From the NCBI GenBank assembly GCA_023935145.1, contig CM043703.1:24439727-24503726 (forward strand): 64,000 nucleotides of DNA, written 5' to 3'. Source of the stretch: Bretschneidera sinensis. Lineage: Eukaryota; Streptophyta; Magnoliopsida; Brassicales; Akaniaceae. The stretch's first letter is position 1. Every line of letters begins with the position of its first letter. Positions 1 through 10,174 of this stretch are shown here, one piece after another. A model generated the notes under the pieces. That model made no database searches. It saw nothing but the letters and a program-made list of their open reading frames with translations, and was not told the origin of the DNA. A program made the position numbers and the translations under genes.

Positions 1-880
1 TATATAAAATCATTAACATATGTTTTTATTGGTTTCTCTCTCTCTATTATCATCTCTCTTTTTTCTTCTGATTCTTCAGTACATTTCAACCTAACTCGTA
101 TTTTTTTTGTAAGATAAATTTAGAAATATCGATAAAACAGACCATTTTATAAGTTATATAGTTTATCTCATATTTTTTTTTTAACTATCACACTCTCTCT
201 GAAATTAATTAAAAAATCATTATCAATAAATACTAAAAAAATTTAAAAATAATAATATTAACAACAATAACGTGTCAACACAAAACATATTTTAAGATAT
301 TAGTATTATTTATTCACTAATTTAATTTATTTGACAAATCCTTGGATTTTATTTGCACAAAACAAAGTATAAGATTAAGTTGATGCATTTATCGAGTAGC
401 ATTGTCAAGACGATCTAAAATATTTCCATTGATCTAGACCTCTATGTTTATTGATTACTTTAATACATTTTCTCCATCAATAATTAAAAATAAAAAAAAA
501 TATTTTTGTTTAGGTCGATAATTACAAAAGTAAGCTTTCAATTGAATTCAAAATATGAAATTGCTTTATATTTGTACAAGTTAGATTAATAATTGGCATT
601 ACTATTGTTTTTATACATAGTTTTGAATTTTCACGTCTTTTAAATTTTTACCTTTATTGACATTCAATTTTCAGTAGTGTCTCATTGCCTGAAATACCTT
701 CCTATCTAAAATTAAATGCCTCGCCCCAAAAAGGATAAAAAAGAAAGAATAATATTTTGGAGCCAGCAATCAATCAGAATGAAAACCAAGTGGTTGGAGT
801 ATCCATACAGTGTGCATAATTTAGAATTTCTAAAATCTTTCAAGTCCTTTTTGAAAGGATAAATCTTACATGAAAGGATA
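1..880. repeat. AT-rich dispersed repeat R1, copy 1
   Basis: This is the first of many copies of an AT-rich repeat of about 0.9 kb. It runs from a TATATAAAATCATTAAC start, through a CT-rich run and a TTTCAACCTAACTCG block, to a tail with GGATAAATCTTACATG repeated. Other copies, full or truncated, are near 6480-7400, 7470-7745, 13866-14619, 19970-20680, 26000-26935, 27005-27290 and the second-copy equivalents. No coding capacity was seen. The ends show no clear inverted repeats, so its class is unknown. Confidence 0.75.
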
Positions 881-887
881 AATCTAC

Positions 888-1480
888 TAGTGCCAATTTA
901 GGTTTCTTAGTCGTAACAGATGAAATGGCACTAAAACAAAAGATTGACGAAATAGTTGTGGCGCCTAAATGTAGAAACATCAAATTGAAAGGTAGCTTTC
1001 ATATATAGGCTGGTGATTGTATAAAAGGTGGCAAATGCTCGAATCAGCTCTGCATCCATCTACTTGCGTTGTATTTGTCATTTTCACTGTGATAGATCGT
1101 GTCATTGTTCCGAATCCATCTCTAGGGGAGGATTTAGTGACGTGTGTCCATATAGTTAACCAGCTCTTAAGCTTGGAAAGAAAACTACTAATGCTTAGCA
1201 TCTGCCTCAAGATTATGATATCCACGATTAAAAGGAAATTGAGATTAGTGTCCCCTTGCCAGCAAATTAAATAGAAACATGTTCTATGAAACCAAGTGAA
1301 TTGATGTATAAATAATTGTGCTTAAATTTAATTTGGTTTGGTGTAATAGCAATGAGAATTTTACGTGCATGCATGTGTTTGACCGAATATATTAGACGAC
1401 AGTACGCCAGAATATTGATGTATTTGACTGTCTAGAAGAGGATCTAAGATGGGAGCTGAGGATTCACTGTATATAACTTG
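888..1480 (+). other. Intron 1 block of a WAT1-related copy (no exon)
   Basis: This block recurs at 14620-15215 and 22788-23285, each time between WAT1 exon 1 and exon 2, so I read it as ancestral intron 1 sequence. It has open frames of about 80 codons on both strands (plus 1017-1274, minus 980-1225). These do not resemble known proteins and they vary by indels between copies, so I do not call a gene. At 1480 the block joins directly to intron 3 material, which shows that exons 2 and 3 have been deleted. Confidence 0.6.
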
Positions 1481-1481
1481 G

Positions 1482-1650
1482 GTTATGCTGGGCCGAAGTT
1501 TTTAAAAGCACAGCACGACAGGAAAGATAGGGAGGCACGGCACGGCATGACACGAAGGCATGGTGGGCTGCCTTGTGTGGGCCATGGGCCGGCACAGCCC
1601 ACTGCCACCCCCACTTTACATGTCTAATTTTATTTTGGGATGTAATTAGC
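1482..1650. mobile_element. Right end of a GC-rich-ended DNA element (truncated)
   Basis: These bases match the right end of the element fully present at about 15700-16740. They carry CACGGCACGGCATGACACG-type GC-rich repeats and a GGGCCATGGGCCGG palindrome. The left end and AT-rich core are missing here because of the deletion that removed WAT1 exons 2-3. Confidence 0.45.
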
Positions 1651-2116
1651 CTGCCCACTTCCTGGGAAATGGGTCAATTGTGTTGGTCTTTTTCGGCCTG
1701 TCCCTATCTCCAATCTAGTGTTGATCATAGCCATGACCTGCAAACTCAATTTTATGGGCTTGAAAAAAAATAGGTTCAGAAAAATTTTCGTGTAAAAAGG
1801 CCCAGTCCAAATATGCTAACATAATTTTTTTAAAAAAAATGGTCCATTGAATTTTAGCTCTTGAATTTGGAATTTGAAGGGTCCAAATTCAATTACTTTG
1901 TTTGGATTACATTTAAGAACTGTGTATTTGTATTTCATTCAAACGCATTATTCAAATTCTTTTTTCGGCCCATGTATTTTCAACTTAAATTCCCTCTGCA
2001 TTCGACTTCCCCCTCTCAATCTCTCAATAGAAAAAAAATTTCAAGGAAAATTGATATATTTTTTGAACAAATATCGGTGGTGATTTTAACTTTATTGATG
2101 TATTTATCTTTTAAAG

Positions 2117-3185
2117 GTTTGAGAAGGTGGATATTAGGAGCCTGCACGGTCAAGCAAAGGTGGTCGGGACTCTGGTGGCTATTGGGAGAGCCATGATTAT
2201 GACCTTTGTGAAAGGGCTTGCGCTAGAACTTCCTTGGACTAAAGGAACAAATCATCAAAATCAATCTACAAGTGATGCAGGATCAAAGCAGAATCTTATA
2301 AAGGGTGCTGCCATGATAATATCCAGTTGCATTAGTTGGGTCTGTTTCATTATTATGCAGGTAAAATCATCGTTACTACCACTTACTGTTATTTAAAATA
2401 AAAATTACATTTATTCATTAATGACAAGACAATTAGGGGTCATTAACTTCAATATTAATTTTTACCAAATTAGTTGCTAATTACATATCTCATTGGTGCT
2501 TTTATAGGCAAAAATTCTGAAATCATACCCGGCTGAGCTATCATTAATGGCTCTTATATGCATGATGGGCATGGTGGAACGTGCACTAGTGGCCTATGTA
2601 ATGGAGCAAGGCAATACTGCAGCCTGATCAATAGAGTTAGACTCCAAATTTTTAGCATCCGTTTATGGTGTAAAAAATTCTCAATTTAACTTAAAATTAT
2701 ACTATTGAACTTTATGTCCCCAAATAAAAAACCCTTAAAAAATATAAAAATCTTTTATCTTTTTTGGTGTATTACTTTTGTTTTTAAAGATTATGTTTTA
2801 TGCATGGGATAGTCTCTGGATTAGCTTATTACCTCATGGGATGGGTAACGAAACAAAAGGGACCCCTTTTTATTAGAGCTTTCAGTCCCCTTAGCATGGT
2901 TCTCATTGCAATTACGGGTTCCATTTTTCTATCCGAAGATATGTATTTAGGAAGGTATGCATGCATTTCTCTCTCACTCACACATAGGTTCGATCACTTG
3001 CTTCATATGGATTTATTTTTGTTTTGTAGGGTTATTGCAGGATTGTCATTGTAGTTGGCATATACCTAGTTTTGTGGGGTAAGAGCATGGACCAGGCCCC
3101 ATCTACGAATGAACCAGATCCTGAGGTCAACACTGTTGATGCAACAACAGTAAACCCTATTGAGGAATACCAACCAAATTGCTGA
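2117..3185 (+). pseudogene. WAT1-related (nodulin MtN21/EamA) transporter pseudogene, exons 4-7
   Basis: Family members are membrane proteins of about 370-390 residues with ten helices and two EamA domains, which move small metabolites such as auxin or amino acids. Four exons of the second half are visible. Exon 4 is 2117-2360 (ends in residues CFIIMQ before GTAAAA). Exon 5 is 2508-2669 (begins AKILKSYPAELSLMALIC). Exon 6 is 2806-2954 (contains GLAYYLMGWVTKQKGP). Exon 7 is 3030-3185 (contains VIVVGIYLVLWGKSMDQ). Lesions are a TGA at 2625 where the family has Trp, loss of the acceptor before exon 6 (CAT in place of CAG at 2803-2805), and a 1-base deletion after 3042 that shifts frame. Exons 2-3 are deleted upstream and exon 1 lies outside the window. 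It is a pseudogene. Confidence 0.9.
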
Positions 3186-3765
3186 CATTTGGCCAAGAGA
3201 GAACCCTATTTTCTCATTATTACTTTTGTGTATGGATTTAGACTTTTTAAATTTTTAGATTTAGTGAAAAACACTTTATAATCAAAATTTACATGCATTA
3301 CAAGTTTTACTTTAAAACTTTCACAGTAAAAGAATTGCACTTAGCTAAAAAAAACCGAAATTTGATTGAGCTCAACTCATGTCATTAGCATATGTATTCT
3401 CACTTTCTTTTAGATGTGAAACATCATCACTTACTTATATGTAATCATTTTATTACATTGACGGAAAAAAAAGATTGAATTCAAGTGTTTTAAAATGGAG
3501 TACTAAAAAATAATCATTAGGTTAAGAAATTGTTATTTACTTGGATAAAAATAGACAAATATATATTTTTAAATTACTTTAATTCTTCTTTAAAAGAATT
3601 CACCTATATAATATCTTGCAACCATTCTGTGATTACAGCTATTTACTGAAAAATAATATTACATTGAGTATTTGCTTAAGGCAAATTTTGTGATGCTTTA
3701 ATAACAAAGAAAGTATCATGCCTTTTTATATAAAAAATACTACTATTTTCAAGTAGAAAGCACAT
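3186..3765. other. Non-coding 3' flank of the WAT1 copy
   Basis: AT-rich sequence with no supported gene, found elsewhere only in the second copy (about 35028-35607). At about 3766 it abruptly meets sequence that normally precedes WAT1 exon 2, so a rearrangement junction lies here. Confidence 0.6.
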
Positions 3766-3998
3766 CAGAATATTGATGTATTTGACTGTCAAGAAGAGGA
3801 TCTAAGATGGGAACTAAGGGTTCACTATATATAACTTGAACATTTTTGGTGTGCATGCATGTGTTAGTTTTCTAGAGAGCAACTTTTATTTAGCTTATTC
3901 TGTTGCCCACTGTGAAAGTTTAAAATTTTTAGCATTTCCTTTGTATGTCTAAAAATTTATAAAATGGGGATAATGACATTGTTTTTGTACTCAAACAG

Positions 3999-4216
3999 GA
4001 GGTCAAGGCCAAAGATGACCTTCACAGTCCTCGCAAAGATATTTCTGCTCAGCTTATTAGAGTAAGAATTCTTTGTGACCCATCACATTAAATAACCAAT
4101 TTAATCTTCTTAATATACAACAATTAGTAATTAAGTTATATACGATGCAAATGTGCAGTCCGGTGCTTGAACAGAATATGTACAATGTTAGAATGAAGCA
4201 TACAACAACTTTTGCA
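3999..4216 (+). pseudogene. WAT1-related fragment: exon 2 and broken exon 3
   Basis: Exon 2 is 3999-4061 (residues RRSRPKMTFTVLAKIFLLSL, donor GTAAGA). Exon 3 starts at 4159 after a CAG acceptor and reads PVLEQNMYNVRMKHTTTFA. The family motif is MYYVGMKHTT, so two substitutions are present. Homology stops at 4216, where a GC-rich array replaces the rest of exon 3. No exon 1 or exons 4-7 belong to this fragment. It lies downstream of another copy's exon 7 and is a remnant. Confidence 0.85.
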
Positions 4217-4370
4217 TTGTGCTTTGGGCGGGTACAATGCGCATAAATTGCGCAATCTGGGCACAAACTGCGCGCACAGCCCACACACAGAGCGCACATT
4301 GCTCGCATAGCCCGCGCACAGAGCGCACCGCGTGCACATTGCTCGCACACAATGCGCACATTACGGGGTA
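4217..4370. repeat. GC-rich GCGCACA array interrupting exon 3
   Basis: About 150 bases of alternating purine-pyrimidine words (TGCGCGCACAG, AGCGCACATTGC, CGCGCACAGAGCGCAC) in an otherwise AT-rich region. Related arrays lie at 6271, 12911, 13687, 18578, 22171, 23737, 25781, 30884 and 31660 and in the second copy. On the minus strand it reads as Cys/Ala/Arg-rich open frames, an effect of composition rather than a gene. Confidence 0.8.
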
Positions 4371-4446
4371 GCCTGTCGTGTGCACATGAGTTGCTTCAAT
4401 GCCCCCAAGCATGGGGCTTTGTCCTAACCGTCTCCGAGGGAGGGAC

Positions 4447-4922
4447 ATCGCTCGCGCTGCATCATACGTAACAACTTGGTAAAACAGTGCAGATTGCTCT
4501 TATTTTTGACGAATGAGTTGTTGTTGTCATTGTCGTTGTCGCTGTTGTTGATGATTAAGTTGTCGTTGTTGTTCTTGTGGCTGTAGAATCAGGTTCTCCA
4601 TGGGATCAGCCTTTTCTGGCTCTTCATCTAATAACACTATCTACATGTTTAATGGGTTTTGGGAGGGAAACCTATTTGCCCTGGCTGCTATGTTTTTCTT
4701 CTGATAAGATTAGGGCAGCAACAGGTTTTAGAGAATTTGTGGTATATAGAAGAAGAGAAAACGAGTCAACGAGTCAACGTATATATAGGTGAAACAAGGA
4801 AACAACTTCCTTGCTAGTGAATGCAAATTCATTTTATTTAAGGAATGATATATTTTCTAACAGCTGTGATCTACTTATCATACGTGTCCAATTCCTTATA
4901 TAGGAAATTATGAGAAAAAAAA
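4447..4922 (-). pseudogene. Captured promoter and Gln-rich first exon (QF), minus copy
   Basis: Reverse complement of the QF sequence at 11261-11760. The protein reads MANRFPSQNP at its start, then a DEEPE-containing stretch, then a long glutamine-rich tract. Its 5' flank keeps the TATA-like CTATATATAC and a leader ending GCAGCCA before the ATG position. In this copy the start region reads CCAGGG in place of CCATGG (near 4679), so the start codon is lost. I do not recognise the parent gene. Confidence 0.6.
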
Positions 4923-5724
4923 TTGACCTATATGTAAAAAAAAATATCTTTTTTTTACATTGACAGTGAAACAATTGAACTCATGTCTCTTGTATGAATG
5001 ATTGAAGGTAACTACTAAGCTTTACCATAAAAATTACTGATGTCTCCTATATGAATGATTGAAGGTAACTACTAAGTTAAGAGTAAGAAGCTCGTCTTAG
5101 TATAGAAAGCTTTACCATAAAAATTACTGATACCCAACAATCAATTACTGAAATAATAAATCTGTATAGGCTTAAACCAAATATGAAAAGCACTTTTCTG
5201 ACAAATATAGCTTAAAGTTGTATCTTCCATCTTGCTTCTCTTCTTTATTTTGCATTACATATGCATTTTATAGGTTGTGAACAGGCAACAAAACTATGGG
5301 ATAAGGGTTTTGTAACCCCTTCTTATGGAAAAGTTTATTATTTTTTACATTTGACGCGTGAAGTGATATATAAGATTTCAGCTTTGTTTGATTAAGAAAT
5401 CAATCACAATGTAGGGAGTATGTTAATTTGCCTAATTCAAAACGTGAAGTGATAAGATTCCAGTTTTTGTAACAAAGTTAAGCTTGATGAATATCACAAT
5501 ACCAACCACTCTGCCTCTATTTATCCACGAATGCTTCATTGAGGTCTACATTAATCTTGAGTACATGTAATAAAATATTTTAATATGATTTTATTCTTTT
5601 AAGTTTATATTTTCACTTATTATTAGTAGTAGTAGAATAATAATATTAGTAGTAATAGAAGAATAATAATAATATTAGTGGTAGTAGAATAATAATAATA
5701 ATAATAAGTGAAAATATAAATATT
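4923..5724. other. Non-coding spacer with local duplication and TAA/TAG microsatellite
   Basis: Contains two copies of a segment beginning TATGAATGATTGAAGG (4984-5040 and 5041-5130, the second with an extra insert of about 33 bases) and a degenerate TAA/TAG trinucleotide tract at about 5625-5708. It recurs at about 24440-25235 and 36765-37565. No gene was seen. Confidence 0.65.
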
Positions 5725-6230
5725 AAATAATTAGAATTTCACTTAAAATCTCTTACTAAATACTAGAACTTTTTATTGTGCGAGTAATTAAAATTTCTTA
5801 ATGCATTGACGCAAGAATGCAAATCCAATTTACTCCTTAACAATCAAATATCATACTATTCTTTTGGCTTTTTTTTGAAGAATTTTTTAGTTTTTGCAAT
5901 ACATAGATTAAAATAGTGTATCTTGATTAGATCGGGTCAGAAATCAATATTTTAAATACTTTAAAAATTTTATTGGTAAATTTTGAATAATTTAACTGGT
6001 TATGTTATTTTTTAGATCCTATACCTATACTAACATTACCAGTGAAGTTTCTCAAGTTACCGATGGAGTTTCGAGATCCGGTCTAACCAAAAACTTTTTA
6101 AGAGAGTAAAAATCAGTAACAATACTTTTTGTCCATCAACATATTTGATCAATGAAAAAATGTCACGTTATGTGGATAAATTAAGGTTTTCGTTTTTGTT
6201 CAAACCTGTTAAATTAAGGCATTTAACTAG
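5725..6230. repeat. Foldback repeat R2
   Basis: A dispersed repeat of about 0.5 kb that starts AATTTCACTTAAAATCTC. Its core contains facing imperfect arms: TTTTATTGGTAAATTTTGAA on the left and AAGTTTCTCAAGTTACCGAT on the right, around a loop of about 45 bases. Transcribed RNA could fold as a hairpin. Other copies are at about 7750-8220, 8610-9075, 10180-10640, 21850-22165, 25240-25715, 27285-27740 and 28115-28575. This is consistent with a foldback MITE-like element. Confidence 0.6.
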
Positions 6231-6270
6231 TATATGTATGTAAGATAGAGTATTGTATATTATGATCGTG

Positions 6271-6380
6271 TCACTGCACACACAATGTGTCCAATGAAAT
6301 CTTTTAGCGAGCTCAATGCGCACAGTCTATGTAATCTAAGCACAAACTGCACACACTACACGCCCAATGCGCCCAATGAG
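6271..6380. repeat. GC-rich GCGCACA array between R2 and R1
   Basis: A short array with ACTGCACACACAATGTGTCC and AATGCGCCCAATGAGATC words. It is followed at once by a GTACGTGATATTAAAATC segment and then R1. The same order R2, array, R1 is found at 13544-14619, 25240-26935 and 31517-32724. Confidence 0.75.
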
Positions 6381-6479
6381 ATCTTGTACGTGATATTAAA
6401 ATCTTTATAAACTTTGTTTGTCTATTATCATGTCAATTAAGTGTTCATTACATATTTAATTCTAAATAAATTTTATTAT

Positions 6480-7400
6480 CGGTTATATAAAATCATTAAC
6501 ATACGTTTTTATTGGTTTCTCCCTCTCTATTATCATCTCTCTTTTTTCTTCTGATTCTTCAGTACATTTCAACCTAACTTGTATTTTTTTTTGTAAGACA
6601 AATTTAGAAATATCAATAAAACAGACCATTTTTATAAGTTATATAATTTATCTCATACCTTTTTTTTTTAACTATCACACTCTCTCTGAAATTAATTAAA
6701 AAAATATTATCAATAAATACTAAAAAAATATAATAATTATAATACTAACAACAACATGTCAACACAATAACATATGATAAGATATTATTATTTATTCACT
6801 AATTTAATTTATTTGACAAATCATTAGATTTTTTTTGCACAAAACAAAGTATAAGATTAAGTTGATGCAATTATCGAGTAGCATTATCAAGCGATCAAAA
6901 AATATCTCCATTGATCCAGACCTCTAGGTTTAGTGATTACTTTAGTACATATTCTCTTTCAATAATTAAAAATAAAAAAATATTTTTGTTTAAGTCGATA
7001 ATTACAAAAGTAATGCTTTCAATTGAATTCAAAATATGAAATTGGTTTATATTTGTACAAATTAGATTAATAATTGGCACCACTATCATTTTTATACATA
7101 GTTTTGAATTCCCACGTCTTTTAAATTTTTACCTTTATTGACATTCAATTTTCAGTAGTGTCTCATTGCCTGAAATACCTTCCTATCTAAAATTAAATGC
7201 CTCGCCCCAAAAAGGATAAAAAAGAAACAATAATATTTTGGAGCCAGCAATCAATCAGAATGAAAACCAAGTGGTTGGAGTATCCATACAGTGTGCATAA
7301 TTTAGAATTTCTAAAATCTTGCATGTCCTTTTTGAAAGGATAAACCTTACATGAAAGGATAAATCTTACATGTTGATTAAACATCGAGGTTATCTTATTA
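6480..7400. repeat. AT-rich repeat R1, full copy
   Basis: Full-length R1 downstream of an array and R2. The tail has duplicated GGATAAACCTTACATG and GGATAAATCTTACATG units. A minus-strand open frame at 7193-7384 is conserved among copies but looks like chance in AT-rich repeat DNA. Confidence 0.7.
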
Positions 7401-7469
7401 GGATTATTGGATGGTAACTCTTAACATTACTTTTTTTTTGGTATCAATGCTTATGTATCTCGTCTTGCT

Positions 7470-8412
7470 TGACACATTTCAACCTAACTCATATTTTTTT
7501 TTTGTAAGATAAATTTAGAAATATCGATAAAACAGACCATTTTATAAGTTATATAATTTATCTCATACTTTTTTTTAACTATCGCACTCTCTGAAATTAA
7601 TTAAAAAAACATTATCAATAAATACTAAAAAAATATAATAATAATAATATTAACAACAACAACAACGTGTCAACAAAATAACATATGTTAAGATATTAGT
7701 ATTATTTATTCACTAATTTAATTCATTTGACAAATCATTAGGTTTGCATTCTTACTAAGTACTAGAACATTTTATTGTGTGAGTAATTAAAATTTCTTAA
7801 TGCACTGACGCAAGAATGCAAATCCAATTTGATCCTTAACAATCAAATATCATACTATTCTTTTGGCTTTTTTTTTTTTGAAGAATTTTTTAACTTTTGC
7901 AATACATAGACTAAAATAGTGTATCTTGATTAGATTGGGTTAAAAATAAATATTTTAAATACTTTCAAAATTTTGTTGGTAAATTTTGTAGAATTTCACT
8001 GGTTATAATTTTTTTTGAGCTCTATACCTATATTAACATTATCAGTGAAGTTTCTCAAAATTGCTGATGAAGTTAAAGATCCAATCTAACCAAAAACTTT
8101 TTAAGAGAGTAAAAACCGGTAACAATACTTTTTGTCTATAAACATATTTGATCAATGAAAAAATGTCACGTTATATAGATAAATTAAGGTTTTCCTTTTT
8201 GTTCAAACCTGTTTGAACTTACTCATTATAACTCAAAATTTTAATAATTACTATTAGAGGTGGATTCGAACCTAGCCTGAGTTGAGGGGAGCTCAAGCTC
8301 GACTTGTAAGTAAAAATCTTATTCGAGTCAAGTTTCAAACTGAGCTCGAGTTAAGAAATTTGAATGTGAGCTCGACTTGTAAGGTAAAATTCAGAATCGA
8401 GCTCAAACCGAG
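7470..8412. repeat. Second R1 (truncated) followed by R2 and GAGCTCGAG-rich repeat
   Basis: The left part (7470-7745) is R1 starting at its TTTCAACC block. It switches to R2 at about 7750. From about 8255 comes a segment rich in GAGCTCGAG-type words, a sequence style common in plant non-autonomous DNA transposons. No coding sequence is visible. Confidence 0.55.
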
Positions 8413-8528
8413 CTTTTTGAAATTAAATAATAAATATATATTTTTGAAATAAAATAAATAAATTTAATATTTATATTTTTAGAAAATAAATATTATATAT
8501 ATAGTAATCAATCAGATTCAACTACTAC

Positions 8529-8534
<6 letters not shown>

Positions 8535-8594
<60 letters not shown>
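8535..8594. repeat. TA/CA microsatellite
   Basis: About 23 TA dinucleotides followed by ACACACAC. The second-copy equivalent near 40377-40398 is much shorter, so the length is variable. Confidence 0.9.
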
Positions 8595-9298
8595 TATATC
8601 AATGAAATAATTAGAATTTCACTTAAAATCTCTTACTAAGTACTAGAACTTTTTACCGTGCGAGTAATTAAAATTTCTTAAGGCACTAACGCAAGAATGC
8701 AAATCCAATTTGATCCTTAACAATCAAATATCATACTATTCTTTTGGCTTTTTTTTTGAAGAATTTTTTTAGCTTTTGCAATACATAAATTAAAATAGTA
8801 TATCTTGATTAGATCGAGTCAAAAATCAATATTTTAGATCTGATCAAAATTTTATTGGTAAATTTTGAAGAATTTCACTGGTTATAATATTTTTTGGTTC
8901 CTATACCTATACTAATGTTATCAGTGAAGTTTCTGAAAATCACCGATGGAGTTTTGAGATCTGGTCTAACCAAAAGCTTTTTAAGAGAGTAAAAACCGGT
9001 AACAATACTTTTTGTCCATCAACATATTTGATCAATGAAAAAATGTCACGTTACATAGATAAATTAAGGTTTTCATTTTTGTTCAAACTTGTTTGAACTT
9101 GCTCATTATAACTCAAATTTTTCGTAATTAGTATTAGAGGTGATTTCGAACCTAGCCTGAGTTGAGAGGAGCTCAAGCTCGGCTTGTAAGTAAAAATCTT
9201 ATTCGAGTCGAGTTTCGAACCGAGCTCGAGTTAAAAAATTTGAACATGAGCTCGAAATAAAATAAATAAATTTAATATTTATATTGTCAAAAATAAAT

Positions 9299-9300
9299 AT

Positions 9301-9374
<74 letters not shown>
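9299..9374. repeat. TA then GA microsatellite
   Basis: About 11 TA dinucleotides followed by about 27 GA dinucleotides. The second copy (41106-41206) has about 40 GA units. The Ser/Leu-repeat open frame on the minus strand here is translation of this array. Confidence 0.95.
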
Positions 9375-9375
<1 letters not shown>

Positions 9376-9737
9376 ATCAATCAAATTCAACTACTAGTAA
9401 TATTATTCAACTCGTAAGGTAAAATTGTGTAATCTCACTTAATCCAGTCTAATACCATGAATCAAACAACTCCTCAATTACTTCAACCCAATCGATCTCA
9501 AAACAATATTCTCTAATCAATTTACAAGCTTTAATTTAGGGTTTGTTTAGTTCGGATAAGATTAATGTGAGATTGATTAAATAAAATCAAACTAACTCAT
9601 CGACTAAAAATAATTGATGATGATAATAATAATAATAATTACTTTCCAATCCTTATTTGGTTAAGACTGCAGGTACATTGCTTTTACTCCAAGCAAACAT
9701 ATGTGTTCGTACTATTAGTACTTTCCTAAAAAAATAA

Positions 9738-10020
9738 GAGGGTACATTTTTTTTTCTCGTCATTTCCTTATATGAGGAATTGGACACGTATGATGAGCAG
9801 ATCACAGCTGTTAGAAAATATATCATTCCTTAAATAAAATGAATTTGCATTCACTAGCAAGGAAGTTATTTCCTTGTTTCACCTATATATACACTGACTC
9901 GTTTCCTCTTCTTCTATATACCACAAATTCTCTAAAACCTGTTGCTGCCCTAATCTTATCAGAAGAAAAACATAGCAGCCATGGCAAATAGGTTTCCCTC
10001 CCAAAATCCATCAAACATGC
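9738..10020 (+). pseudogene. QF promoter and first-exon start, truncated
   Basis: Contains the TATA-like CTATATATAC, the leader, and ATG at 9981 with residues MANRFPSQNPSNM. It is cut by the tandem-duplication joint after 13 codons, so it cannot encode more than a stub. Confidence 0.6.
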
Positions 10021-10132
10021 TTTTTGAAATTAAATAATAAATATATATTTTTTGAAATAAAATTAATATTTATATTTTTAGAAAATAAATATTATATATA
10101 TAGTAATCAATCAGATTCAACTACTACTAATA

Positions 10133-10174
<42 letters not shown>

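Larger units (their letters stand above)
8414..10020. repeat. Local tandem duplication of about 1.6 kb, unit 1
   Basis: Unit 1 of a direct duplication with 10021-11541. It contains TA and GA microsatellites, an R2 copy, the GAGCTCGAG-rich repeat, and a truncated QF (9738-10020) that stops at CAAACATGC. The next unit starts TTTTTGAAATT, exactly as at 8414, with the two bases GC shared at the joint. The corresponding module at about 27950-29480 is single. Confidence 0.8.

Noticed and set aside
980..1274. Opposing frames of about 80 codons in the intron 1 block, conserved in several copies
   Set aside because: Conservation follows from DNA duplication. Copies carry indels, and neither strand resembles a known protein.
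4217..4370. CRISPR-like array
   Set aside because: No constant repeat with unique spacers. The words are degenerate and the genome is a plant.
4057..4448. Minus-strand Cys/Ala/Arg-rich open frames (also near 18538, 23651, 35899 and 50345), reminiscent of Cys-rich peptides
   Set aside because: They are translations of the GCGCACA array. The CxxC-like spacing follows the repeat words, and three overlapping frames look alike.
7193..7384. 63-codon minus frame in R1, conserved in many copies (19651, 26721, 39035, 51499)
   Set aside because: Part of the R1 repeat tail. It varies at the ends and has no recognisable domain.
9199..9390. Ser/Leu-repeat protein on the minus strand (also 41004-41213)
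   Set aside because: Translation of the GA microsatellite with no other protein-like sequence.
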